Shown here: piece by piece, positions 55,636 through 64,000 of the stretch
How positions within the stretch are numbered: position 1 is the first letter of the stretch
Layout: each line of letters opens with the position of its first letter
Assembly: GCA_947493265.1 (NCBI GenBank)
Contig: CANLQL010000002.1
Location: forward strand, 682,001-746,000
Source: an uncultured Litoreibacter sp.
Lineage (GTDB): Bacteria > Pseudomonadota > Alphaproteobacteria > Rhodobacterales > Rhodobacteraceae
Direction: 5' to 3'
DNA: 64,000 nt
Translations under genes and position numbers: made by a program
Notes under the pieces: generated by a model
What the model was told of the DNA's origin: nothing
What the model saw: the letters and a program-made list of their open reading frames with translations, nothing else
Database searches by the model: none

Positions 55636-57618
55636 ATGATCCCAGAGCTTGGACAATTTGCCTTGGCGTTGGCGTTGGTTTCGGCCTGCGTGCAAAGCCT
55701 GTTGCCGATCATGGGGGCCGCGCGCGGACAGACGCTTTGGATGCGCAGCGCGACCGCATCGTCGGTCTTGCAATGCGTATTGCTGATCTTCGCGTTTGGC
55801 GCACTGATGTGGTCATACATTGTCAGTGATTTCACAGTTCTCAACGTCGTTCAGAACTCTCATTCGCTCAAGCCGATGATTTACAAAGTGGCGGGGACGT
55901 GGGGCAATCACGAAGGCTCGCTTCTGCTGTGGAGCTTGATCCTGGCGATATTCGGGGCAGCCGTTGCTGTCTTCGGCTCCAATATCCCGCTGACGTTGCG
56001 GGCACGGACATTGTCGGTGCAAGCGTGGATATCGGTGGGCTTTCTCAGCTTCATGATTTTCACATCAAACCCGTTTGAACGGATTTTTCCGGCACCGCTG
56101 AACGGCCAGGACCTGAACCCACTTCTGCAGGATATCGGTCTCGCGATCCATCCACCGCTTCTTTATATCGGCTATGTCGGCTTTTCGATCGTGTTCAGCT
56201 TTGCCGTTGCGGCGCTGATCGAAGGCCGTGTTGATCCCGCATGGGCGCGCTGGGTGCGGCCTTGGACATTGGCGGCCTGGGTGTCGCTGACCGGTGGGAT
56301 CGCCTTGGGCAGCTGGTGGGCGTATTACGAGCTTGGCTGGGGCGGCTGGTGGTTCTGGGACCCGGTCGAAAACGTCTCGTTCATGCCGTGGCTTTTGGGA
56401 ACAGCATTGCTGCATTCCGCGATTGTCACCGAAAAGCGTAACACGTTTAAAAGCTGGACGATCCTGCTGGCGATCTTGACGTTTTCACTGTCGCTTCTGG
56501 GAACCTTTATCGTCCGCTCGGGGCTGCTGACCTCCGTGCATGCGTTTGCGGTTGATCCGGAACGCGGTGTCTACATCCTTGGGCTGTTGGGCGTTTCCAT
56601 CGGTGGATCGCTGACCTTATTTGCGGCGCGTGCGCCTGCGATGGAAGGGGGCGGCTTGTTCGCGCCCGTCTCGCGTGAAGCGGGTCTGCTGATCAACAAC
56701 CTGCTATTGGCGACGGCCACCGGTACCGTCCTATTTGGGACCCTTTACCCCTTGTTTTTGGAAGCCATCACAGGCGACAAAATCTCCGTTGGGCCACCAT
56801 TCTTCAACGCAAGTTTCATACCGATCACGTTGGCCTTGGTGCTTGTGATGGCCGTTGGGCCATTCCTCAGCTGGAAACGCGCGGACCTCAAAGGCGTCTT
56901 GTCGCGGATGAAAGCCGTTATGGTCCTGAGTGCTGTTGGTGCGCTAGTAGTTTGGTATCTTGAAACAGGCGGCCCGGTTCTGGCTGTGCTGGCCATGGGC
57001 CTGGCTTTTTGGTTGCTGTGTGCCTCTGCGTTGGAATGGGCCCGCCGGGTCAAACTGTTCCAATCAGGTGCATGGGCGCGCATTCGCCGCCAGCCCCGCG
57101 CGTCCCACGGGATGAGCTTGGCCCATATCGGCGTCGCGGTACTGGTCATGGGGGCCACCGGAGCGTCAGCCTGGAAAGAGGAAGAAGTCGTCTTTGCCGA
57201 GCCTGGCACGCAAGTGTCAATCGCCGGGTTCGATCTGACCTTCGAAGGTGTGGAAAACGTCCGCGGGCCAAACTACCTCGCACAAGTGGGATCATTGGTT
57301 GTGACGCGGAATGGCGAACCGGTGACGGTTCTTTACCCAGAGCGGCGCAGCTATCCGGTCGCAGGAACCTCCACCACGGAAAGCGCGATCCGTCAGACGC
57401 TTGCAGGTGATCTGTACGTATCTATCGCGGAACCTGCCGCGACCAATGCAGCGGGCAAATGGACGTTGCGGGTGATCTACGAGCCGCTGATCAACTTCCT
57501 GTGGATCGGGTCGGCGATGCTGGTTCTGGGTGGGCTTTTGTCCCTGTCGGACCGTCGCCTTCGGATCGGAGCCCCGCGAAAAGCGCGCGCCCCAAAACTT
57601 GCAACCCCTGCGGAGTAA
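55636..57618 (+). CDS. ccmF: Cytochrome c-type biogenesis protein CcmF (heme lyase)
   Basis: WGNHEGSLLLWSLILAIFGA; WWFWDPVENVSFMPWLLGTALLHS (WWD motif); start trimmed from 55621. Confidence 0.96.
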   Translation: MIPELGQFALALALVSACVQSLLPIMGAARGQTLWMRSATASSVLQCVLLIFAFGALMWSYIVSDFTVLNVVQNSHSLKPMIYKVAGTWGNHEGSLLLWSLILAIFGAAVAVFGSNIPLTLRARTLSVQAWISVGFLSFMIFTSNPFERIFPAPLNGQDLNPLLQDIGLAIHPPLLYIGYVGFSIVFSFAVAALIEGRVDPAWARWVRPWTLAAWVSLTGGIALGSWWAYYELGWGGWWFWDPVENVSFMPWLLGTALLHSAIVTEKRNTFKSWTILLAILTFSLSLLGTFIVRSGLLTSVHAFAVDPERGVYILGLLGVSIGGSLTLFAARAPAMEGGGLFAPVSREAGLLINNLLLATATGTVLFGTLYPLFLEAITGDKISVGPPFFNASFIPITLALVLVMAVGPFLSWKRADLKGVLSRMKAVMVLSAVGALVVWYLETGGPVLAVLAMGLAFWLLCASALEWARRVKLFQSGAWARIRRQPRASHGMSLAHIGVAVLVMGATGASAWKEEEVVFAEPGTQVSIAGFDLTFEGVENVRGPNYLAQVGSLVVTRNGEPVTVLYPERRSYPVAGTSTTESAIRQTLAGDLYVSIAEPAATNAAGKWTLRVIYEPLINFLWIGSAMLVLGGLLSLSDRRLRIGAPRKARAPKLATPAE

Positions 57619-57621
57619 GCG

Positions 57622-58167
57622 ATGAAACGAGCCTTGGCTTATTTGCCCGTCCTGGTCGTCGTGATTATCGGCGCGTTTGCCTATTGGGGCCTGCAAGGCG
57701 GGCGCAACCCGGCAGAAATCCCGTCGGCTTTGATCTCCAAACCCGTGCCGGAATTTGCGTTGGAAGGGATTGAAGGCGTCGCCTCACCAGGTCTGGCGAC
57801 GGCTGATCTGAAAACCGGGGAGCTGACGTTGGTCAATGTCTTTGCCAGCTGGTGCGTGCCGTGCCGTGCCGAACATGCTGTGCTGACCCGGATGACGGCG
57901 ACACAAGACCTGCGGTTGGTCGGTATCAACTATAAAGACCGGGCCGATGACGCGCGTGCGTGGCTTGAAGAACTGGGCAATCCTTATCTTGCGATTGGTC
58001 ACGACTTTTCCGGTCGTGCCGGGATCGAATGGGGTGTTTCGGGCGTGCCGGAAACCTTCATTGTTGATGCGTCTGGCACCATCGTTCACCGCTTCACTGG
58101 TCCGATTGTCGGGGATGGCCAACGGCGTTTTCAAGAGGCGCTGGATAAGGTGATGGCAGGCTCATGA
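57622..58167 (+). CDS. ccmG: Thiol:disulfide interchange protein CcmG/DsbE
   Basis: TLVNVFASWCVPCRAEHAVLTRM thioredoxin-like CxxC; GVSGVPETFIVDASGTIVHRFTGPI. Confidence 0.93.
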   Translation: MKRALAYLPVLVVVIIGAFAYWGLQGGRNPAEIPSALISKPVPEFALEGIEGVASPGLATADLKTGELTLVNVFASWCVPCRAEHAVLTRMTATQDLRLVGINYKDRADDARAWLEELGNPYLAIGHDFSGRAGIEWGVSGVPETFIVDASGTIVHRFTGPIVGDGQRRFQEALDKVMAGS

Positions 58168-58634
58168 AGTGGATCGCGCTTGTTTTTATGCTGCTTGCCA
58201 GCCCGGTTTGGGCTGTGGAGCCGGATGAAATCCTCGATGATCCGGTGCTTGAAGAACGTGCGCGCGAAATCTCTGCCAATGTGCGCTGCGTTGTGTGCCA
58301 GAACGAACCTATTGATAGCTCAAACGCGGGCGTGGCCCGTGACCTGAGATTATTGGTGCGCGAACGGTTGGTCGCCGGTGACAGCAATGACGAGGTCTAT
58401 GATTTCTTGGTCGCGCGATATGGCGACTATGTGTTGTTCAAGCCGCCCTTTAAGCCGTCCACTTATGCATTGTGGCTGGCCCCGATCTTTATCATCGGTG
58501 TCGGTGGCTTGGCCGTGTTCATGATGCTGTTTCGGGCGCGCAGGACTGCGACGCGCGTCCCGTCTGATCTGACAGATGAAGAACAAAAAGCGCTGGATGC
58601 AATCCGGGCGGCACAGAAAAAGGACCTGCCATGA
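58164..58634 (+). CDS. ccmH: Cytochrome c-type biogenesis protein CcmH
   Basis: EERAREISANVRCVVCQNEPIDSSNAGVARDLRLLVRERLVAGDSNDEVYDFLVARYGDYVLFKPP. Confidence 0.95.
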   Translation: MKWIALVFMLLASPVWAVEPDEILDDPVLEERAREISANVRCVVCQNEPIDSSNAGVARDLRLLVRERLVAGDSNDEVYDFLVARYGDYVLFKPPFKPSTYALWLAPIFIIGVGGLAVFMMLFRARRTATRVPSDLTDEEQKALDAIRAAQKKDLP

Positions 58635-59791
58635 TGTTCTGGTTTGCGGTCCTGTGCCTGGCTGGCGTGGCAGGGTTCACGATGCTTGTGCCGGTGTTGC
58701 GGCGCGGGGAGAAGGCGCAAGCGCGCCATGAATACGCGCTCGAAATTTTTGAGGATCAGTTGGCAGAGGTTGACCGCGATGAACAGCGCGGCTTGATCTC
58801 TGGGCCTGAGGCGCAAGCGGCCCGAACGGAGATCAAGCGCCGGATGCTAAGCGCGGGCAAGACGCAAGCCGATGGGGGAAGTGCGCCGCAAAGTGCGGCC
58901 CTTCTGGTGATCGCTGCCATCGTTATCCCCTTGGCGGGAGCGGGGTTATATACGATCACAGGGACGCCGGGCATGCCCAGCATTCCGTTTGCCGAGCGCG
59001 GCGAAGAACAGAACGAAGCGCGTGAGATCAACACACTGACATCGCGTCTGCGGCAACGTTTGGATGAAGATCCAAATGGCGGTGAGGCCGAAGGTTGGGA
59101 GCTTCTCGCCGTGACTTATATGCGGATGAACCGCTATACCGATGCTGCCTACGCGTTTGAAAAGCTGACCCAGCGCGACGATGCGACGTCGGGTGATTTT
59201 TCTCGGTTGGCAGAAGCGTTGATAACGGCGGAAAACGGGATTGTGACACCGCGCGCGCAGGCAGCTGTTGATCGTGCACGTGCGCTGGATCCGCAAAACC
59301 CGGCGGGGACATATTATGCGGCGATAGCCTTGGATCAGGCAGGACAGACGTTGGACGGGCGGAAACTACTGCTCGACCGAATTGCGGCCGCGTCGCAGTT
59401 GGAACCCTGGATGGACGTGTTTTTGCAGCAGGCCAATAGAATGGGCGCGGGCTTCGGGTTGGACCCGGTCAGCCTTCCGCCTTTTGCATCGGCCGTCGGG
59501 GCAGCCCCGTCTGTGGGGCCAAGTGCCGAGGACGTCGAAGCCGCTGGTGAGTTGTCCGAGGAAGATCGTTCCGAATTTATCCGGTCCATGGTGACGCGGC
59601 TGTCGGACCGGCTGCAGGACAATCCCGACGATCTGGACGGGTGGTTGCAGTTGGCCCGCGCGCGGCTTGTTCTTGGCGAAACGGATTTGGCGCGTGACGC
59701 GTTGATTGCTGCCAAACGGCTCAGCGATGCGCTGCCTGAAGATGACCCGAAGCGGCAAATGGTCGAAAGCGGTCTGGAGCAATTGCAGTAG
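58631..59791 (+). CDS. ccmI: Cytochrome c-type biogenesis protein CcmI
   Basis: EYALEIFEDQLAEVDRDEQRGLISGPEAQAARTEIKRRML; TPR-like C-terminus; overlaps ccmH. Confidence 0.9.
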   Translation: MMFWFAVLCLAGVAGFTMLVPVLRRGEKAQARHEYALEIFEDQLAEVDRDEQRGLISGPEAQAARTEIKRRMLSAGKTQADGGSAPQSAALLVIAAIVIPLAGAGLYTITGTPGMPSIPFAERGEEQNEAREINTLTSRLRQRLDEDPNGGEAEGWELLAVTYMRMNRYTDAAYAFEKLTQRDDATSGDFSRLAEALITAENGIVTPRAQAAVDRARALDPQNPAGTYYAAIALDQAGQTLDGRKLLLDRIAAASQLEPWMDVFLQQANRMGAGFGLDPVSLPPFASAVGAAPSVGPSAEDVEAAGELSEEDRSEFIRSMVTRLSDRLQDNPDDLDGWLQLARARLVLGETDLARDALIAAKRLSDALPEDDPKRQMVESGLEQLQ

Positions 59792-59940
59792 CCATTCGAG
59801 TTTGAAAACGACACTGTCGGATCGTGCAAAATTTGTGCGGGTCAGACGAACAGAGCTTCATTTGACAATGCCCAAACATCCCCCCAAATTTCGCAGCAAG
59901 GCGTTCAGAAAGTTGAATGTTCTTGGTGAGGGTTGGTGAG

Positions 59941-60924
59941 ATGAGCCGAAAAATTGCCATCAATGGTTTGGGTCGGATCGGACGGTCTGTGTTGCGATTG
60001 CTGGCAAGCGCGCGCGCGGATGAAGGGTTCGAGGTCGTCGCCCTTAACGATATCGCGCGGCCAGAGCTTTGCGCCTATCTGCTGCAGCATGACACTGTGT
60101 TCGGTCCCTTTCCGGGCGAGGTCAGCTTTGATGCGGACAGCCTTACGATCAATGGCACGCGGTACCCGCTCACCGCGCAGTCTGACTTGTCGAAGGTCGA
60201 TCTGAGCGGCGTTGATCTGGTGATGGAATGCACCGGCAAAGCAAACACACGCGCGTTTGCGGAAGCTGGTTTGCGCGCTGGTGCGGCGCGCATTCTGGTC
60301 TCCGGTCCGTGCCCGGACGCCGATATCACCTGTGTTCTGGGGGCAAATGAGGCCGCGCTTGGCGATCAAAAGATCGTCTCAAACGCATCTTGTACAACGA
60401 ATGCGCTGGCCCCTTTGGCGCAGCTTTTGGATGCGGAACTGGGGTTGGTCACAGGTCATATGACCACGATCCATTGCTATACCGGTTCGCAACCTACAGT
60501 GGATGCGCCGCGCGGGGATTTGGCCCGGTCGCGGGCAGCAGCGATGTCGATGGTGCCTACAACCACGTCTGCCGGGCAGCTCAGCGATCTGGTTCTGCCG
60601 CATCTTGCAGGGCGGATCACCGCCACCAGTGTGCGGGTGCCAACGGCCAGTGTGTCGGCGATTGATTTGACCGTACAAACTGAAAAACCTGCCCGCGAAG
60701 AGGACGTGAACGAAATCTTCAAACAGGCAAACAAACAGTTAATTGGCTATACCGACCTGCCGTTGGTGTCGTCAGATTTGCGCGCACGCCCGGAAAGTAT
60801 CGTTATGGCAGGGGCCGAGACGCATGTGACAAGCGGCGGGCTCGTCCGTGTTTTTGGCTGGTACGACAACGAAATGGGCTTTTCCAACCGCATGTTGGAT
60901 ATGGCCGCCCGGATGTTGAACTAG
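59941..60924 (+). CDS. Glyceraldehyde-3-phosphate dehydrogenase family protein (divergent)
   Basis: KIAINGLGRIGRSVLRLL; catalytic SNASCTTNALAPLAQLL; FGWYDNEMGFSNRMLDM; start trimmed from 59917. Confidence 0.88.
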   Translation: MSRKIAINGLGRIGRSVLRLLASARADEGFEVVALNDIARPELCAYLLQHDTVFGPFPGEVSFDADSLTINGTRYPLTAQSDLSKVDLSGVDLVMECTGKANTRAFAEAGLRAGAARILVSGPCPDADITCVLGANEAALGDQKIVSNASCTTNALAPLAQLLDAELGLVTGHMTTIHCYTGSQPTVDAPRGDLARSRAAAMSMVPTTTSAGQLSDLVLPHLAGRITATSVRVPTASVSAIDLTVQTEKPAREEDVNEIFKQANKQLIGYTDLPLVSSDLRARPESIVMAGAETHVTSGGLVRVFGWYDNEMGFSNRMLDMAARMLN

Positions 60925-62291
60925 CCGGCGTTGATAATGAGGTCGGAGATTTCTTTGACCTTGGCGTCCAGCAGGGCCTGATCACCACGCGCTTCGACAT
61001 TCAGGCGCAAGACAGGTTCGGTGTTTGATTGCCGCAGGTTCACACGCCAATCGCCAAAATCAAGGCTGACACCGTCCAGCCGGTCCACATGATCCGCAGC
61101 TGAGACGTATTTCGCCTCGAACGCGTCGATGGCTGGTTGTTTGTCATCGAGCTTGAAATTGATCTCTCCAGAGGATGGAAAGCGGGTCTGCATGTCCAAA
61201 ACAAGCTCAGACAGTTTCTTGCCGGTGCGCGACATATGCTCAGCCACCAGAAGCCATGGGATCATGCCGCTGTCGCAATACATGAAATCACGGAAATAGT
61301 GATGGGCGGACATCTCGCCGCCATAGACCGCGTCTAGTTCGCGCATCTTGGCCTTGATAAAACTGTGCCCGGATTTTGAGGCCACGGCCTCGCCACCACC
61401 TGCCTCCACGGCGTCCAATGTCGCCCAGATCACGCGGGGATCATGGATGATCTTAGCGCCTTCATATTTCGGCAAAAAGGCCGAGGCCAATAGCGCCACG
61501 ACATATTCGCCATCGATGAAGCGCCCGGTTTCGTCAAAGAAGAAGCAGCGGTCAAAGTCACCGTCCCAAGCAACGCCTAAATCTGCGCCATGTTCGCGCA
61601 CAGGGGCAGCGGTGTTTTCGCGGTTTTCTTCCAGAAGCGGGTTCGGGATGCCGTTTGGAAAGGTTCCGTCCGGTTCGTGGTGGTGGCGTATGAAGTCAAA
61701 TGGAATGCCTGCCTCGGCGCATTTGTCGGCAATCGCGTCAAAGCTGGGCCCGGCGATGCCATTGCCCGCATTCACCAGGATCTTCAGCGGCTTGAGGACG
61801 CTGGGATCAACAAAGGACAGAATGCAGTCCGAATAGGCCGCGCGCGGGTCTTTCACGGTGCGTGTCCCACGGGGCTTTGCGGCCCCAAATTCATTGGCTG
61901 AGGCCAGTACGTTGATCTCTTCCAAACCGTCATCGCCAGAGATTGGCCGCGAGCCGGAACGGACCATCTTGATGCCGTTATAGTCAATCGGGTTGTGCGA
62001 TGCTGTGACCATCAAGCCGCCATCGGCGTCATAATGTGTCGTGGCAAAATAGACTTCTTCGGTCCCGCAATAGCCGATGTCATAAACATCAACGCCTTCA
62101 TCCAACAGCCCTTCGATCAGGGCGTTTTGCAACACGGGGGAGCTTTCGCGGATATCGCGACCGGTCACCACAAGCTTCGGGGAAATGGCAACGGCAAAGC
62201 CCCGTCCGATCTTGTAGGCAATCTCTTCATCAAGGTTCACGCCAAGCTGGCCGCGGACGTCGTAGCTTTTGAAACACGAAAAGAGGGTCAT
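60921..62291 (-). CDS. Phosphomannomutase/phosphoglucomutase
   Basis: SCFKSYDVRGQLGVNLDEEIAYKIGRGFA; TASHNPIDYNGIKMV; AWDGDFDRCFFFDETG; start trimmed from 62393. Confidence 0.93.
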   Translation of the reverse strand: MTLFSCFKSYDVRGQLGVNLDEEIAYKIGRGFAVAISPKLVVTGRDIRESSPVLQNALIEGLLDEGVDVYDIGYCGTEEVYFATTHYDADGGLMVTASHNPIDYNGIKMVRSGSRPISGDDGLEEINVLASANEFGAAKPRGTRTVKDPRAAYSDCILSFVDPSVLKPLKILVNAGNGIAGPSFDAIADKCAEAGIPFDFIRHHHEPDGTFPNGIPNPLLEENRENTAAPVREHGADLGVAWDGDFDRCFFFDETGRFIDGEYVVALLASAFLPKYEGAKIIHDPRVIWATLDAVEAGGGEAVASKSGHSFIKAKMRELDAVYGGEMSAHHYFRDFMYCDSGMIPWLLVAEHMSRTGKKLSELVLDMQTRFPSSGEINFKLDDKQPAIDAFEAKYVSAADHVDRLDGVSLDFGDWRVNLRQSNTEPVLRLNVEARGDQALLDAKVKEISDLIINAG

Positions 62292-62398
62292 GAAAGGCTC
62301 CTTGAAAGATTTACCATTGGCTACCCTTGTGATCGCAAAAAGTCCAAGGCGTTCTTGTTTTTTACCTGCAAAGCGCGGCAATTCTGCGACCAAATCAA

Positions 62399-62428
62399 AA
62401 AGGGCCCACGCAGATGCGCAGGCCCTTT
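62399..62428 (-). terminator. Rho-independent terminator downstream of NCS2 permease
   Basis: Minus strand AAAGGGCC-TG-CGCA-TC-TGCG-TG-GGCCCTTT followed by TT; G/C-rich stem plus T-run 24 bp after the stop codon. Confidence 0.82.
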
Positions 62429-62451
62429 GAGGGTGTTATTCGTGCGCCTTC

Positions 62452-63882
62452 CTAGTCGCCGAGGCTGCCTTTGCCTGCACCGGACAAGCCGCCAGAAACC
62501 TCTTCGGTGGCTTCTGGATCAAGGTCTTCAGGCAGAACCAAGTTCAGAACAATCGCGATCAAAGCCGCAGGCAACAGCCCGCTGGTCATCAGGATGCGCA
62601 GTGTATCCGGCAGGTATTGAACTGCTTTCGGGTCAAGCTGCAGACCCAGACCGATGGACAAGGAAATCGCGAAGATCACCATGTTGCGACGGTTCCAGTT
62701 CACGTCTGACAGCATCGAAACACCGGCCGCGACAACCATGCCGAACATGACAATCACGCCACCGCCCAGCACTTCGATCGGGATTGTGCGGATCACGGCA
62801 CCAACTTTTGGAACCAATCCACACAGGATCAAGAACAGCGCACCGATGGTCACAACATGGCGGCTCATCACGCCGGTCATCGCAATCAGGCCAACGTTCT
62901 GGCTGAAGGAGGTGTTTGGAAAGCCGCCAAAGATACCAGCGATGGCAGAGCCAGCACCGTCCGCGTAGGTGGCACCTTGGATCTCCACGTCTGTGGCTTC
63001 ACGACCGGCACCGCCTTTGGTGATGCCCGAGACGTCGCCGACGGTTTCAATCGCCGAGACAAAGGCCATCAGACAGAAGCCGATGATCGCCGCGAAGGAG
63101 AACTCAAACCCATATTTGAAAGGAATTGGTGCTGCGAACGTGGCCGCACGGCCCCAGCTTGTTCCGATGCCTTCAAAGGTCACCATGCCGACCATCAATG
63201 CGTACAAGTAGCCCACGATGATGCCGATGAAGACGGCAGACACAGACAGCATGCCGCGTGTGAAGAACTTCAGCCCCAGCGTGACGAAGACCACGACAAG
63301 TGCGGCGGACCAGTTCAGCAAGCTGCCATATTCGGGCTTGTCGATGGCGGGAATGCCGCCTGCCGAATACTGGATGCCGACCTTGACCAGCGCCAGACCG
63401 ATCATCGTGACGACAAGACCCGTGACCAAGGGTGGCAAGGCGAAGCGGATTTGCTTGATAAATGTCCCAAGTACCACGTGGAACAACCCCCCGATGAGAA
63501 CACCGCCAAACAGAGCAGGCAGGGCTTCGACACCTTTACCAGCCACCAGCGGGATCATGATCGGGATGAAGGCAAAGCTTGTGCCCTGCACAATTGGAAG
63601 GCGTGCGCCGACCGGGCCCATGCCAATGGTTTGGATCAAGGTCGCGACGCCGGCAAACAGCATCGACATCTGGATCAGGTAGGTCATGTCCGGAAAACCC
63701 TGCGCGCCTGCGTCAGAGCCAAATCCGAAACCGGCAGCACCCGAAATGATGATTGCCGGTGTCACATTGGATACGAACATTGCCAGCACATGCTGGATGC
63801 CCAATGGCACAGCTTTCGCCAATGCCGGTGTGTAGTTAGGATCGCGCAGCTGCGCTGCCGTCCCCAGTGAAGTATCAGCCAT
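62452..63882 (-). CDS. NCS2 family nucleobase:cation symporter (uracil/xanthine permease)
   Basis: VPLGIQHVLAMFVSNVTPAIIISGAAG; VPLVAGKGVEALPALFGGVLIGG; GGFPNTSFSQNVGLIAMTGVMSRHV; start trimmed from 63948. Confidence 0.93.
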   Translation of the reverse strand: MADTSLGTAAQLRDPNYTPALAKAVPLGIQHVLAMFVSNVTPAIIISGAAGFGFGSDAGAQGFPDMTYLIQMSMLFAGVATLIQTIGMGPVGARLPIVQGTSFAFIPIMIPLVAGKGVEALPALFGGVLIGGLFHVVLGTFIKQIRFALPPLVTGLVVTMIGLALVKVGIQYSAGGIPAIDKPEYGSLLNWSAALVVVFVTLGLKFFTRGMLSVSAVFIGIIVGYLYALMVGMVTFEGIGTSWGRAATFAAPIPFKYGFEFSFAAIIGFCLMAFVSAIETVGDVSGITKGGAGREATDVEIQGATYADGAGSAIAGIFGGFPNTSFSQNVGLIAMTGVMSRHVVTIGALFLILCGLVPKVGAVIRTIPIEVLGGGVIVMFGMVVAAGVSMLSDVNWNRRNMVIFAISLSIGLGLQLDPKAVQYLPDTLRILMTSGLLPAALIAIVLNLVLPEDLDPEATEEVSGGLSGAGKGSLGD

Positions 63883-63909
63883 TATAGTCTCCCCGTTTTC
63901 GTCGTTTTT

Positions 63910-64000
63910 TACGTGCCCTCTTGGATGAGGATCTTCGTGTCGAACCAATATTCTTCCAGATTTGCTGACGGGTCCGCGTCGTCCGCAATCCGATCTATCA
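63910..64000 (-). CDS. C-terminal fragment of an unidentified CDS running off the window
   Basis: Open minus-strand frame ...IDRIADDADPSANLEEYWFDTKILIQEGT* ending 28 bp upstream of the permease start. Confidence 0.5.

Noticed and set aside
1-64000. CRISPR arrays, tRNA/rRNA genes, insertion sequences, prophage
   Set aside because: No regularly spaced repeats, tRNA-like cloverleaf sequences, transposase or phage structural genes were seen by eye; a tRNAscan/CRISPR tool run would be needed for certainty.

Overview
This 64 kb window looks like a chromosomal segment from an alphaproteobacterium of the Roseobacter/Rhodobacteraceae type (inferred from gene content, not tested). It is densely coding and dominated by catabolic and transport operons. 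From left to right: a polyol/sugar ABC operon (partial), PPK2, a DadA-like oxidase, a fructose-type ABC operon (frcBCAK) with a ROK regulator, a Kef-type antiporter, MarR/homogentisate dioxygenase, RsgA, DUF808, idnD/idnO, a GlxA-type AraC regulator, soxBDAG, Lrp/arginase/ornithine cyclodeaminase, tungstate ABC (tupABC-like), Mrp ATPase, an AttEFGH-like ABC plus lipocalin-like set, a reductive pyrimidine catabolism locus (preT/preA, RutR-like TetR, amidohydrolase, dihydropyrimidinase, NMT1-type ABC transporter), a choice-of-anchor-L/Hint protein, an uncharacterised five-gene LacI/HisD-like/tandem-SnoaL/PNPOx/bicupin operon, ccmFGHI, a divergent GAPDH, phosphomannomutase and an NCS2 nucleobase permease. 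I saw no CRISPR array, rRNA, tRNA, transposase or prophage by eye. The items most worth following up are: (1) the five-gene operon at 50.4-55.4 kb, which has a perfect 16-bp LacI-type palindrome at its promoter; (2) the pyrimidine locus with two RutR-like boxes and several embedded accessory genes (VOC, secreted protein, soluble MCP-like protein, GNAT, two tiny membrane proteins); (3) a GntR/IdnR-like operator between idnD and idnO with no IdnR gene in the window.
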